DNA from: Gordonia desulfuricans NBRC 100010 | GTDB lineage: Bacteria > Actinomycetota > Actinomycetes > Mycobacteriales > Mycobacteriaceae | Assembly: GCF_001485495.1 (NCBI RefSeq) | Contig: NZ_BCNF01000065.1 | Span: 1-53,369 of the forward strand | Reading direction: 5' to 3' | DNA: 53,369 nucleotides | Shown: one piece after another, positions 28,033 through 36,725 of the stretch | How the letters are laid out: every line of letters starts with the position of its first letter | Position numbering within the stretch: the first letter of the stretch is position 1 | Program-made: the position numbers and the translations under genes | Notes under the pieces: model-generated | Database searches by the model: none | The model's input: only the letters and a program-made list of their open reading frames with translations | What the model was told of the DNA's origin: nothing

Positions 28033-29744
28033 CCCCCGATCCCACGACCGTCACCACACTGGCGGCGATCACCCCGCCCGATGTCGAATACTCGCTGCTC
28101 TCACCGATGTTGATCGTCTTCGGGGTCGCGGTGGCGGGTGTGCTGGTGGAGGCCTTCGCATCGCGTTCGGGACGTCGGCGGATTCAGCCGGTGCTGTCGC
28201 TGGTCGGCCTGGTGGCCGCGCTGGCCGCGGTGATCTGGGTGGCGGTGATCCTGACCCGCGACGGCGGTCAGGGCCGTACCGCGATGTCCGGGGCGGTGGT
28301 GCTCGATCGTCCCGCGATGTTCCTGCAGGGTCTGCTGCTGGTGATCTCGGTACTCGCGGTGGCGTTCATGGCCGAACACGGCCTCGAACGGGTGGTGACC
28401 CCGTCGAAGCGGTTCAGCAACGGCCCCGGTGCGGCTGCGCAGGCCTCGCTCGAGGGCGCCGACGCCGACCTGTTCACCCCGTCGGGGGCCAGTGTGCCCA
28501 ACTCCGACAACGAGTTCGAAGCGACCCGCGCCGGCGGGGTGACCACCGAGGTGTTCCCCCTGACCCTGCTCGCCGTCGGCGGCATGATGCTGTTCGTCGC
28601 CTGCGGTGACCTGCTGACCATGTTCATCGCCCTCGAGGTGTTCTCGCTGCCGCTGTACCTGCTGTGTGCACTGGCCCGCCGACGCCGCCTGCTCTCCCAG
28701 GAGGCGTCGCTGAAATACTTTCTGCTGGGCGCCTTCTCGTCGGCATTCTTCCTGTTCGGTGCGGCCTTCGCCTACGGGTCGACGGGGTCGCTGAACCTCA
28801 CCGAGATCGGTGCCGCACTGGCGGTCGGGGGCAACGACGTCACCCGCCTGGCCGTGATCGGCCTGGCCATGCTGGCGGTGGGATTGCTGTTCAAGGTGGG
28901 CGCCATGCCGTTCCACGCGTGGGTGCCCGACGTGTATCAGGGTGCGCCGACGCCGGTGACGGCCTTCATGGCCGCGGCTACCAAGGTCGCCGCATTCGGC
29001 GCGCTGCTGCGGGTGTTCTGGGTGGCCTTCGGACCGCTCGTCGACGAGTGGCGGCCGGTGCTGTGGGCGGTGGCCATCCTGACCATGATCGTCGGGGCGA
29101 TCATGGCGGTCACCCAGTCGGATGTGAAACGCCTGCTGGCGTATTCGTCGGTGACCCACACCGGGTTCATCCTGCTGGGGGTGATCGCCTTCGATCCCAC
29201 CCGCACCGATCAGCCGGGATTGTCGGCGACGTTGTTCTACCTTGCGGCGTACGCCTTCTCGACCTTCGGCGCATTCGCCACCACCGCGGTGGTCCGTGAG
29301 CCGGTGGACGCCGGCCGACGGTCAGGAGTGTCGGGACCGCACCTGTCCGGGCGGGAGGCCACCGGACTCGACCAGTGGGCCGGGCTGGGCCGGCGGTATC
29401 CGCTTGTCGGCGCGATGTTCTCGATGTATCTGCTCGCCTTCGCCGGAATCCCGCTGACGAGTGGCTTCATCGCCAAGTTCGACGTCTTCGCCGCGGTCGC
29501 CGGAAACGGCGGCGCGGTGCTCGTCGTGATCGGCGTGATCGGCAGTGCCATCGCCGCCTACTTCTACATCCGGATCATCGTCGCGATGTTCTTCGACGAC
29601 GTCCCCCTCGACGCCCCGCACGTGGTGCGGCCGAGCCCGCTGACAACCGTGCCGATCGCGGTGTGCACCGCGGTCACGATCGTCCTCGGGTTCTACCCAC
29701 AGCCACTGCTGGACCTGGTCGGCAACGCGGCGTCGTTCCTGTGA
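28029..29744 (+). CDS. nuoN: NADH-quinone oxidoreductase subunit N
   Basis: The 571-residue antiporter-like subunit is the last gene of the operon. LFKVGAMPFHAWVPDVYQGAPTPV and MAVTQSDVKRLLAYSSVTHTG blocks identify it. It is longer than the E. coli protein (485) because of a hydrophilic insertion at about residues 125-175 and an extra loop near 420-450. No strong terminator is visible in the 34 bases before the convergent DUF4234 gene. Confidence 0.96.
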   Translation: MTPDPTTVTTLAAITPPDVEYSLLSPMLIVFGVAVAGVLVEAFASRSGRRRIQPVLSLVGLVAALAAVIWVAVILTRDGGQGRTAMSGAVVLDRPAMFLQGLLLVISVLAVAFMAEHGLERVVTPSKRFSNGPGAAAQASLEGADADLFTPSGASVPNSDNEFEATRAGGVTTEVFPLTLLAVGGMMLFVACGDLLTMFIALEVFSLPLYLLCALARRRRLLSQEASLKYFLLGAFSSAFFLFGAAFAYGSTGSLNLTEIGAALAVGGNDVTRLAVIGLAMLAVGLLFKVGAMPFHAWVPDVYQGAPTPVTAFMAAATKVAAFGALLRVFWVAFGPLVDEWRPVLWAVAILTMIVGAIMAVTQSDVKRLLAYSSVTHTGFILLGVIAFDPTRTDQPGLSATLFYLAAYAFSTFGAFATTAVVREPVDAGRRSGVSGPHLSGREATGLDQWAGLGRRYPLVGAMFSMYLLAFAGIPLTSGFIAKFDVFAAVAGNGGAVLVVIGVIGSAIAAYFYIRIIVAMFFDDVPLDAPHVVRPSPLTTVPIAVCTAVTIVLGFYPQPLLDLVGNAASFL

Positions 29745-29778
29745 GAACTGCTGCGGCCCAACCGAACAGGACTATCTG

Positions 29779-30768
29779 TCAGACGAACAGGGGAACCTGG
29801 GTTCCGGGTTCGACGCCGTAGCGGTCGACCACCTTGTTCAGTTCGGTCTGCATGTACCAGGTGTGGAGACCGAAGGCGAACATCAGCAGCCAGCACAGCA
29901 GCGGGTTGCACGTCTCGGGAAGCCCCGCCGCACGCTGCGCATCACGAATCCGCTTGCCCGCGTTGTTGTAGCTGATGATCGGCGCGATGATCGTCCAACC
30001 CAGGAAGATGATCACCAGCAGCGGCCCTGCCACCGGGATCTCCTTGCGCGGATCGAACTGCGCCATCTCCTTGTGGATCTTGTAGTACCAGACCAGCCCG
30101 TAGATGCCGAAGGTGATCAGCGGCAGACCGATCCACACGCCGAGCGGATTGCGATGCTTCATCGACAGCCCGTCGGCCACCGGACGCCCCGCACCGGGGG
30201 CGGGCTGCTGCGATGCGAGATGGGCCGGCACACCGTCCGACGGCGGCGGGACATGCGGCGCAGGCACATTCGGTACAGAAGCGCCGGGTGCAGGAGCGCC
30301 GGGTGCAGGAGCGCCGGATGCGGGACCGCTGGGCGGCGGTCCCGGCTGGAAGTGCGGCGGCGGACCCGGGCGGAACTGCGGCGGCGGTCCGGGCTGGAAA
30401 CCCTGGGGCGGCTGACCCTGCGGCCCCTGATGCTGGGGTGCCTGATGCTGGGGTGCCTCATGTTGAGGTGCCTGATACCGGGGCGGTTGCTGCGGGGATG
30501 GTTGATGCCGGGGCGGCTCCGCGTGCCGTGGCGCATCCGCCGGAACGCCGGTCTTGGTGTAGACCGCGGTCGGGGCCGCACTCGGCGGTGGCGGGGCCGG
30601 GCGCGACACGAACTCCGTCTTGGCCTCCGACGCGGCATCCGGTGGCAATTGCGGCGGGATCGGCGTCGGGGGCGTGACCTTCTGGTTCAGGCGGGTGGCC
30701 GCTTCCGATGGACCGGCCGGTCGCTGCTCGTCTTCCGGGTTCTGCGGAGTGCTCACGCGTCGTATCAT
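29779..30768 (-). CDS. DUF4234 membrane protein with Pro/Gln-rich N-terminus
   Basis: The 329-residue protein has a long low-complexity N-terminus (about residues 1-200, Pro-, Gln-, His- and Ala-rich, with short tandem repeats). A C-terminal DUF4234 domain with three hydrophobic helices follows (about 210-310, GVWIGLPLITFGIYGLVWYY, GPLLVIIFLGWTIIAP). The function of DUF4234 is unknown. Disordered tails of this kind often bind other membrane proteins. GTG 30756 (STPQNPEDEQ) is an equally plausible start. It converges on nuoN. Confidence 0.8.
   Translation of the reverse strand: MIRRVSTPQNPEDEQRPAGPSEAATRLNQKVTPPTPIPPQLPPDAASEAKTEFVSRPAPPPPSAAPTAVYTKTGVPADAPRHAEPPRHQPSPQQPPRYQAPQHEAPQHQAPQHQGPQGQPPQGFQPGPPPQFRPGPPPHFQPGPPPSGPASGAPAPGAPAPGASVPNVPAPHVPPPSDGVPAHLASQQPAPGAGRPVADGLSMKHRNPLGVWIGLPLITFGIYGLVWYYKIHKEMAQFDPRKEIPVAGPLLVIIFLGWTIIAPIISYNNAGKRIRDAQRAAGLPETCNPLLCWLLMFAFGLHTWYMQTELNKVVDRYGVEPGTQVPLFV
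30431..30475 (-). repeat. 15-bp coding tandem repeat, three copies
   Basis: Three adjacent 15-bp units (30431-30445, 30446-30460, 30461-30475) with few differences encode an AP-Q-H-Q/E pentapeptide repeat in the Gln-rich segment of the DUF4234 protein. Slippage here would change the length of the disordered tail in frame. Confidence 0.8.
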
Positions 30769-31015
30769 CCCCCACCAGCGGGGCCGGGACCAGCGATATC
30801 GTGCGAACGGTGGACCCCGAATCGGGCGTTCTCCCCTATCCCTTGTCTCGCCGATCCCCGAACGCGATCATCACGCCTTCCACGCGTCGCATGTCACGGC
30901 GGAGCCGATCCGCAGGTCACGGCGACGGCTTGTCGATCGGGCCGACGTCCGAGCCTTTTCGCTCAGCGTGAGCCGGAAGTCGCGACGGCTCGCTCGTGGG
31001 CGTCCCCGTCGAACT

Positions 31016-32692
31016 GTGACCAGGACACGCCGCGACGAAGGTCAGTGGGCGGTCGGCGGACAGGTCCCCCTCAACGACGCCGAGCAGATCAAGGCCGACG
31101 ATGACGGATTGAACGTCCGTGCCCAGATCGAGGAGATCTACTCCGAGCAGGGGTGGGCGAGCATCGAGAAGACCGACCTCCGCAACCGCTTCCGATGGTG
31201 GGGTCTCTACACACAGCGCAGACCCGGCATCGACGGCGGCAAGACCGCGACCCTGGACATCGCCGACCTCGAAGACGAGTACTTCATGTTGCGCGTGCGG
31301 GTCGACGGCGGCCGTCTGTCCACCGAACAGTTGCGGACCATCGCCGACGTCTCGACCGAGTTCGCGCGCGACACCGCAGACATCAGTGACCGCCAGAACA
31401 TCCAACTCCACTGGATACGGGTCGAGGACCTACCGGAGATCTGGCGCCGGCTGGAGGGTGTCGGGTTGACGACCGGCGAATCCGCCGGTGACACACCACG
31501 AGTCATCCTCGGGTCACCGCTCGCCGGAATCGCCGCCGACGAGGTCCTCGACGGGACACCGGCATCGACCGCACTGCGAGATCTCCTGCTCGCGAATCCC
31601 GAGTACTCCAACCTGCCGCGCAAGTTCACGACCGCGGTGTCGGGACTCCACGAGGTCGCACACGAGATCCAGGACGTCGCCTTCATCGGCGTCGACCACC
31701 CCGAGCACGGCCCGGGCTTCGACGTCTGGGTGGGTGGTGGACTGTCGACCAACCCGATGCTCGCCGTCCGGCTCGGCGCCTGGGTGCCGAGCGAGGACGT
31801 ACCAGAGGTGTGGGCCGGGATCGTGTCGGTGTTCCGTGACCACGGATATCGTCGGGTCCGGACCCGTGCCAGACTGAAGTTCCTCGTCGCCGACTGGGGT
31901 GCGCAGCGGTTCCGCGACGTACTCGAAACGGAGTACCTCGGCCGCACGCTCGCCGACGGTCCGGGTCCGACCCGAATGGCGCGACCCCGCGACCATGTCG
32001 GGGTACAGCCACAGAAGAACGGGCTCAACGCCATCGGGGCCGCACCCACCGCCGGCCGATCGAGCGGTACACAGCTGCGGGCCGTCGCCGATGCCGCCGA
32101 GGCCGCCGGCTCCCACCGGGTGCGACCGACCCCGATGCAGAAGCTCGTCGTGCTCGACGTCGACGACGATCACGTCGCACCGCTCACCGGCGAGTTCGAC
32201 CGGATCGGCCTGGCCGTCGAGCCGTCACCGTGGCGTCGCTCGACAATGGCGTGCACCGGGATCGAGTACTGCAATTACGGCCTCGTCGAGACCAAACACC
32301 GTGCAGCACAACTGATCACCGAACTCGAGCAGTCGCTGGCCGGCATCGCCGGTGGGCTCGGGACCCCGATCAGCATCCACCTCAACGGCTGCCCGAACTC
32401 GTGTGCCCGCATCCAGGTCGCCGACATCGGGTTGAAGGGGATGCGTGTCGCCGCACCGAACGGCGAGATCGTCGACGGTTTCCAGGCACATCTCGACGGT
32501 TTCCAGGTACATCTCGGCGGAAGCCTGGGCTTCGACGCGGGGATGGGACGCAAACTGCGGGGACACAAGGTGCTCTCGTCGGATCTGCACGACTACGTGA
32601 CCCGCGTGGTCACCCACTACCTCCGAGAACGACTGTCGGACGAGACCTTCGCCACGTGGGTCGGCAGTGCCGACGAGCAGAAGCTCCGCTGA
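31016..32692 (+). CDS. siroheme [4Fe-4S] sulfite/nitrite reductase (SirA/NirA type)
   Basis: The 558-residue product aligns over its whole length with mycobacterial ferredoxin-dependent SirA (Rv2391), a six-electron reductase of sulfite. The two half-domains are visible (GRFRWWGLYTQR; DISDRQNIQLHW; HPEHGPGFDVWVGGGLS). The four cluster/siroheme cysteines are present (ACTGIEYC at 413 and 419; NGCPNSC at 459 and 463). Tyr65 of the Tyr-Cys cross-link is present, but its partner Cys161 of Rv2391 is Ala157 here, and Cys164 is Thr160. A GFQxHLD heptapeptide is duplicated at 487-500. GTG 31016 gives the family length; the upstream frame is open but unlikely. No cysH or chelatase gene is adjacent, so nitrite remains a possible substrate. 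Confidence 0.88.
   Translation: MTRTRRDEGQWAVGGQVPLNDAEQIKADDDGLNVRAQIEEIYSEQGWASIEKTDLRNRFRWWGLYTQRRPGIDGGKTATLDIADLEDEYFMLRVRVDGGRLSTEQLRTIADVSTEFARDTADISDRQNIQLHWIRVEDLPEIWRRLEGVGLTTGESAGDTPRVILGSPLAGIAADEVLDGTPASTALRDLLLANPEYSNLPRKFTTAVSGLHEVAHEIQDVAFIGVDHPEHGPGFDVWVGGGLSTNPMLAVRLGAWVPSEDVPEVWAGIVSVFRDHGYRRVRTRARLKFLVADWGAQRFRDVLETEYLGRTLADGPGPTRMARPRDHVGVQPQKNGLNAIGAAPTAGRSSGTQLRAVADAAEAAGSHRVRPTPMQKLVVLDVDDDHVAPLTGEFDRIGLAVEPSPWRRSTMACTGIEYCNYGLVETKHRAAQLITELEQSLAGIAGGLGTPISIHLNGCPNSCARIQVADIGLKGMRVAAPNGEIVDGFQAHLDGFQVHLGGSLGFDAGMGRKLRGHKVLSSDLHDYVTRVVTHYLRERLSDETFATWVGSADEQKLR
32474..32515 (+). repeat. 21-bp in-frame tandem duplication inside the reductase gene
   Basis: Bases 32474-32494 and 32495-32515 are direct copies with one mismatch, encoding DGFQAHL then DGFQVHL. 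The M. tuberculosis homologue has a single copy, so this looks like a recent tandem duplication that kept the frame. Confidence 0.85.
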
Positions 32693-33163
32693 TCACAACG
32701 ACTCCCGCACAGCCGCTTTCGCCTTACGGCGAGAGCGGCTGTGCACTGTGCGTTCCGCCACGAGCCGACTCGTGCCGGGCGGTGACAAGCCACCGCTGGT
32801 CCCATCGCCCAGGTGCGGGACCGAGCGTCCTCGGGCCGCCTCGACCATCGCGGTCCACCCCTGCACCCACTGAGCAGAAGCCGGGCGCTGCTGCATCTCG
32901 TCGGGTTCGGCGCCCACCACTCGCCGCACCATCGTGCGGTCATCGACCGTCGACAACTGCTCACCGGCGCGGATCTGGATGACATCGAGGGTGATCCGCC
33001 ACCGTCGTCCTCGCACCATACCCGGCAGGCTCGGCGTCGGTGGGGTCAAGATCTCGCTGCGCGCGACCCCCGGCATGGCGAACCCCGGTTCTCGGCGGCA
33101 CACCCCGATCGGAGCACCTTCAGAGCTCTCGGTCACCGTGCTCGCCGCGTCGTCGGCCACCAT
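32693..33163 (-). CDS. conserved-looking hypothetical protein
   Basis: Minus-strand codons here have strong third-position G/C bias, so the frame is probably real. With the start at ATG 33163 it has 156 residues. GTG 33184 and an internal ATG before PGVARSEILTPP are alternatives. The core (about GRRWRITLDVIQIRAGEQL to VQGWTAMVEAARGR) reads like a small alpha/beta domain. The tail is basic (RSRRKAKAAVRESL). No family is recognised. It converges on the reductase with its stop adjoining that gene's, and is divergent from the fasciclin gene. Confidence 0.5.
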   Translation of the reverse strand: MVADDAASTVTESSEGAPIGVCRREPGFAMPGVARSEILTPPTPSLPGMVRGRRWRITLDVIQIRAGEQLSTVDDRTMVRRVVGAEPDEMQQRPASAQWVQGWTAMVEAARGRSVPHLGDGTSGGLSPPGTSRLVAERTVHSRSRRKAKAAVRESL

Positions 33164-33300
33164 GCTCGCCACATCGTCGGCCACCGGCCGAAAGAAATTC
33201 TTCGATTCGACCCATCCGGATCGTCGATGGCCGCGAATGGCCCTGTGACCCACCACCGTGCCGGGCCCGCCGGGCCCTCCACACAGAAAGTTGATCAACG

Positions 33301-33963
33301 ATGGCGAACAGGACACGAAAGAGCTTGGCGCTGAGCGTTATCGCCGCAGGAGCGGTGATCGGTCTGGCCGCATGCTCCTCGGAGGACACGACCACATCCG
33401 CCGAGTCGACCTCGATGGCGTCCGAAATGACGTCGACCTCCTCCATGGCGACGAGCACCATCCCATCGGCGACCGAGCTCGTCGGACCGGGATGCGCCGC
33501 GTACGCACAGCAGGTCCCCACCGGCCCCGGCTCGGTGGCGGAGCTGCGTGATCAGCCGGTGGCCACCGCCGCAGGTAACGTCCCGGTACTGACGTCCCTG
33601 AGCGCGGCACTGTCCGGGCAGCTCAATCCGAACGTCAACCTGGTGTCGACGCTCAACGGCGGCCAGTTCACCGTCCTGGCACCGGTCGACGAGGCCTTCG
33701 CCAAGGTCGACGCCGCCACGATGGAGAAGCTCAAGACCGACTCCGACCTGCTCACCTCGGTCCTGACCTACCACGTGATCCCGGGTCAGATCGCACCCGC
33801 CGACATCGCCGGCGACCAGACCACCGTCGAGGGCGCGAAGGTCACCGTCACCGGGTCCGGAGACAGTCTGAAGTTCAACGATGCCGGCCTGGTCTGCGGT
33901 GGTATCAAGACCCAGAACGCGACCGTGTACCTGATCGACGGCGTGCTGCTGCCCCCGCAGTGA
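33301..33963 (+). CDS. fasciclin (FAS1) domain lipoprotein, MPT83-like
   Basis: The 220-residue protein has a lipoprotein signal (basic start, hydrophobic stretch, lipobox LAAC with Cys25), a Ser/Thr/Met-rich linker and one FAS1 domain (about residues 90-220: GGQFTVLAPVDEAFAKVD and VLTYHVIPGQ are diagnostic). It closely resembles mycobacterial MPT70/MPT83, which are surface adhesion-type antigens. A pair of Cys (65 and near 200) fits the disulfide of that family. AGAAAG-like purine bases precede the ATG. Confidence 0.9.
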   Translation: MANRTRKSLALSVIAAGAVIGLAACSSEDTTTSAESTSMASEMTSTSSMATSTIPSATELVGPGCAAYAQQVPTGPGSVAELRDQPVATAAGNVPVLTSLSAALSGQLNPNVNLVSTLNGGQFTVLAPVDEAFAKVDAATMEKLKTDSDLLTSVLTYHVIPGQIAPADIAGDQTTVEGAKVTVTGSGDSLKFNDAGLVCGGIKTQNATVYLIDGVLLPPQ

Positions 33964-34000
33964 TCACCGCATCCACGAGGCATCGAGAAACGGAGATCCG

Positions 34001-34582
34001 ATGAGGAGAATTGTTCTGGGACTGTTCACCGCAGTCCTCGCCGCGGCCGGTTTCGCGGTGTCCGCCGCTCCCGCTCACGCGGGACCGCTGACACCGGTAC
34101 CGCAACTCGACGTCGAACGCTACGTCGGGACGTGGTATCAGCTCGCCGCCAATCCGGCGCCCTACAACCTGGATTGTGTGCGCGACACCACCGCGAAGTA
34201 CACCCTCCTCGGTGAACGGGATGTGCGCGTGGAGAATTCGTGTACGACGATCACCGGCCAGCGGCGGGGGATCGTCGGCAACGCACGCGTCAACGGCGTT
34301 GCGTCACTGCACGTCTCCTTCCCCGGAGTGCCCACGCAGGAGTCGCTCGACGGACCCAGCAACTACCTGGTGACCTACCTCGCCGATGATTACTCCTGGG
34401 CACTCGTCGGCGATCCCAGCCGTGTGTCCGGCTTCGTCCTGTCCCGGTCTCCGGCGGTCGACAAGGCGGCCTGGCAGAAGATCCGTCGAGTCGTCGAGGC
34501 CTCGGGGTACAACTCGTGCCTGATGCTGACGTCGCCGACCGCGCAGGGTCTACAGGAGATCAAGCCATTGTGCACCGTGTGA
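34001..34582 (+). CDS. secreted lipocalin, Blc-like
   Basis: The 193-residue product has a Sec signal peptide (cleavage near APAHA-G, residue 28). A lipocalin domain follows: the structurally conserved region 1 is VERYVGTWYQLA, and NYLVTYLADDYSWALVGDPSR matches region 3 of bacterial Blc. Cys pairs suggest disulfides. Bacterial lipocalins bind lipids or hydrophobic ligands. It lies 37 bases after the fasciclin gene in the same direction, so the two may be cotranscribed surface proteins. A strong hairpin follows. Confidence 0.9.
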   Translation: MRRIVLGLFTAVLAAAGFAVSAAPAHAGPLTPVPQLDVERYVGTWYQLAANPAPYNLDCVRDTTAKYTLLGERDVRVENSCTTITGQRRGIVGNARVNGVASLHVSFPGVPTQESLDGPSNYLVTYLADDYSWALVGDPSRVSGFVLSRSPAVDKAAWQKIRRVVEASGYNSCLMLTSPTAQGLQEIKPLCTV

Positions 34583-34608
34583 GCGGGCCGAGGGACTGAC
34601 CCGTCGAG

Positions 34609-34640
34609 GTGGCCGGTGACCCGGTGAGGTCACCGGCCAC
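34609..34640. terminator. bidirectional terminator hairpin
   Basis: A perfect 13-bp stem (34609-34621 with 34628-34640) with a 6-base loop lies between the convergent lipocalin gene and the SRPBCC-epimerase gene. It has no long U-tract, as is usual in actinobacteria. Confidence 0.8.
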
Positions 34641-34675
34641 TCGTGCGTTCGGCTCCGACGACCGCGGCCGCGCAG

Positions 34676-36037
34676 TCACCCCGACCCACGAATGTGGCCG
34701 AGTTGGTGACGCAGGCTGTCCTCGAGATCGGGGCGTCGGAAGGCGTGACCGCGCTCGAGCAGTATACGCGGTTGCACCCGCTGGTCGGCAAAGGCCAACT
34801 CCCGCGCGCCCTGTCGGCCCAGGAGCAACTCCGGGACCGGCGACGGCACCGGCAACAACGCCGGTCGGTTGAGTACACGCGCCAGGGTCCGGGTGTACTC
34901 GTCGTTCCGAACCGGTTCGGGTGACACCGCGTTCACCGGTCCGGCGAGCTCCGGATCGAGAATCGCCCGGTGGTAGACGTCGACCAGATCCTCGATGTCG
35001 ATCCAGGACGTCCACTGCCGGCCGTCGCCGAGCCGGCCGCCGATACCCGCGGTGAACAACGGGCGCAGCAATGCAACCGTGCCGCCCCGCCCGGACTGTA
35101 CGATGCCGGTGCGTACCTGCACGACGCGTAGGCCCCCGGCCTGCGCCGGTGACGTCGCCGCCTCCCAGCCGGCGACCACGTCTGCGAGGAATCCCGCGCC
35201 GCGAGAACTGCTTTCGTCGAGGAGCTCGTCGCAACGGTCGTAGCCGTACAGCCCGATCGCCGACGCCGACACGAACACACCCGGTCCGCCGCTGACCGCG
35301 GCACGCTCGGCCAGCAACCGGGTGGGTGTGATCCGGCTGTCACGGATCGCGGTGCGGTGGCCGCCGGTGAAGCGACCGGCAATCGACGCGCCGGCCAGAT
35401 GGACGACGGCGTCGACCCCCTGCAGGAGGTGGTCGGCCGGATCCATCGGGTCCCAGTACCGTTCATCCGGCCCCGACGCGGGTCGCCTCACCAGTCGGAC
35501 GACCCGATGCCCACCGGTGGTCAGAAAGGCGGTGAGCGCACTGCCGACGAGCCCGGATGCGCCGGTGACGGCGACGGTCACCGGGGTCGCGGCCCAGCTC
35601 CGTGCCCGATGATGGGCATCGACGTCGTCGGCGAGTTGCCGGTGCCGGTATCGGAACGTCTGCCGGAGAAGTCTCCCCGGGATCGGCGTGTCCACCCGGT
35701 CGATGACCCGCGTCCGCCCCGGATCGACCGACTCGAACTCATGGTCATGTCGCCATCGGCCGACCAGACCGACCGGGAGGGAGGCCAGACCATCGCGGCC
35801 GAGTTCATCGACGAACCGCCACGGCGGGTCGTAGGCCGCGGGTTGGTGGTCGGCGGGCCAGCGCAGACCCCCGGGCAGCCCGAGGATCGCGCGGCCGCCG
35901 GCCAACGACGACGCCTCCTCGATCACCCGCATCGGCTGCCACGGCGGCACCAGCCGCCGGATCGCACCCGGTCTGCCGTGCCAGGCGAAGACCTCATCCG
36001 GTGGCGCGTCGACGACACTCGAATACTCGATACCCAT
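34676..36037 (-). CDS. SRPBCC domain fused to TIGR01777-type NAD(P)-dependent epimerase
   Basis: The 453-residue protein joins an N-terminal START/SRPBCC-like lipid-binding domain (about residues 1-145, SSVVDAPPDEVFAWHGRPGA) to an SDR-type epimerase (about 150-453). The nucleotide-binding motif is VAVTGASGLVGSAL, and SASAIGLYGY and SWIDIEDLVDVYHRAI are family-typical. Substrates of this family are unknown. The start ATG 36037 has GAAGGGAAG upstream; the frame is open to 36307 but runs through the tRNA gene, so that is not the start. Confidence 0.88.
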   Translation of the reverse strand: MGIEYSSVVDAPPDEVFAWHGRPGAIRRLVPPWQPMRVIEEASSLAGGRAILGLPGGLRWPADHQPAAYDPPWRFVDELGRDGLASLPVGLVGRWRHDHEFESVDPGRTRVIDRVDTPIPGRLLRQTFRYRHRQLADDVDAHHRARSWAATPVTVAVTGASGLVGSALTAFLTTGGHRVVRLVRRPASGPDERYWDPMDPADHLLQGVDAVVHLAGASIAGRFTGGHRTAIRDSRITPTRLLAERAAVSGGPGVFVSASAIGLYGYDRCDELLDESSSRGAGFLADVVAGWEAATSPAQAGGLRVVQVRTGIVQSGRGGTVALLRPLFTAGIGGRLGDGRQWTSWIDIEDLVDVYHRAILDPELAGPVNAVSPEPVRNDEYTRTLARVLNRPALLPVPSPVPELLLGRQGARELAFADQRVQPRILLERGHAFRRPDLEDSLRHQLGHIRGSG

Positions 36038-36150
36038 CGTGCTTCCCTTCACGCGGACCGCCCCAGCGTGGCCGGCGAATCTGCGGTTGCCTATGTCTGA
36101 GGCCCCGGGTCGGTCGCCCCAGGACTGCAGGGCGCGGGAACAAGAAATGA

Positions 36151-36175
36151 CCCCGTACTCATCGAGAGTACGGGG
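36151..36175 (-). terminator. terminator of tRNA-Ser(CGA)
   Basis: A perfect 10-bp stem (36151-36160 with 36166-36175) and 5-base loop is followed on the minus strand by TCATTTCTTGTT, a U-rich tract. It lies 8 bases beyond the tRNA 3' end. Confidence 0.85.
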
Positions 36176-36182
36176 CCATTTC

Positions 36183-36273
36183 TGGCGGTGGCGGAGGGAT
36201 TTGAACCCTCGGTACGGGGTTACCGCACACAGCATTTCGAGTGCTGCACCTTCGGCCGCTCGGACACGCCACC
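36183..36273 (-). tRNA. tRNA-Ser(CGA)
   Basis: On the minus strand the acceptor GGTGGCG pairs with CGCCACC, followed by discriminator G and encoded CCA. The anticodon stem CAGCA/TGCTG encloses loop CTCGAAA, giving anticodon CGA (serine, UCG). The T loop is TTCAAAT and the variable arm is long. A TACAGT sequence 8-13 bases upstream may be its -10. Confidence 0.95.
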
Positions 36274-36362
36274 GCGGAAAACTGTACCGCAGCACCTGCC
36301 TGAGCATTAAATCGGCTGGTCAGCGAGATGAATCGCCGGTATCAGCCCTCCCCGCGCCGATG

Positions 36363-36629
36363 TCAGCCGCCCAGCTTGCCCTTCAGCTCGTCGAACTTGC
36401 CCTTGGCCGCGCCGAGCGCGTCGTGCACCTTGGGGTTGGCGGCCAGCTCGTCGATCTTCTCCTTGGCGGCCCCGATGACCTCGTTGACCTTCTCGTTCTC
36501 GGCCAGCTCGGAGATCTTGCCCTTGGCCGAGTCGATCGCCTCGTTCACCTTGGGGCTGCCGGCGAGCTCGGTGATCTTGTCCTTCGCGGTGCCGATGACC
36601 TCGTTGACCTTGTCCGTCGCATCGGACAT
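36363..36629 (-). CDS. small protein of four 20-residue amphipathic helix repeats
   Basis: The 88-residue product is built of four consecutive 20-residue repeats (about residues 7-86), each following KVNEVIGtAKdKItELAgsP. The spacing of Val, Ile, Ala and Leu makes amphipathic, highly charged helices. The nearest named group I can suggest is CsbD/MT0933-like stress proteins or LEA/apolipoprotein-like helices, but no match is certain. A strong AGGAGG ribosome-binding site precedes the ATG. It lies between tRNA-Ser and tadA. Confidence 0.75.
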   Translation of the reverse strand: MSDATDKVNEVIGTAKDKITELAGSPKVNEAIDSAKGKISELAENEKVNEVIGAAKEKIDELAANPKVHDALGAAKGKFDELKGKLGG

Positions 36630-36725
36630 GGCGTCCTCCTGTGGTCTGGATGATGTGCCGGATTCCCCGGCCCCTCACCAGCCTCCCACCGACGACCGAT
36701 CAGCGCACCACTCCGGCGACAACCG

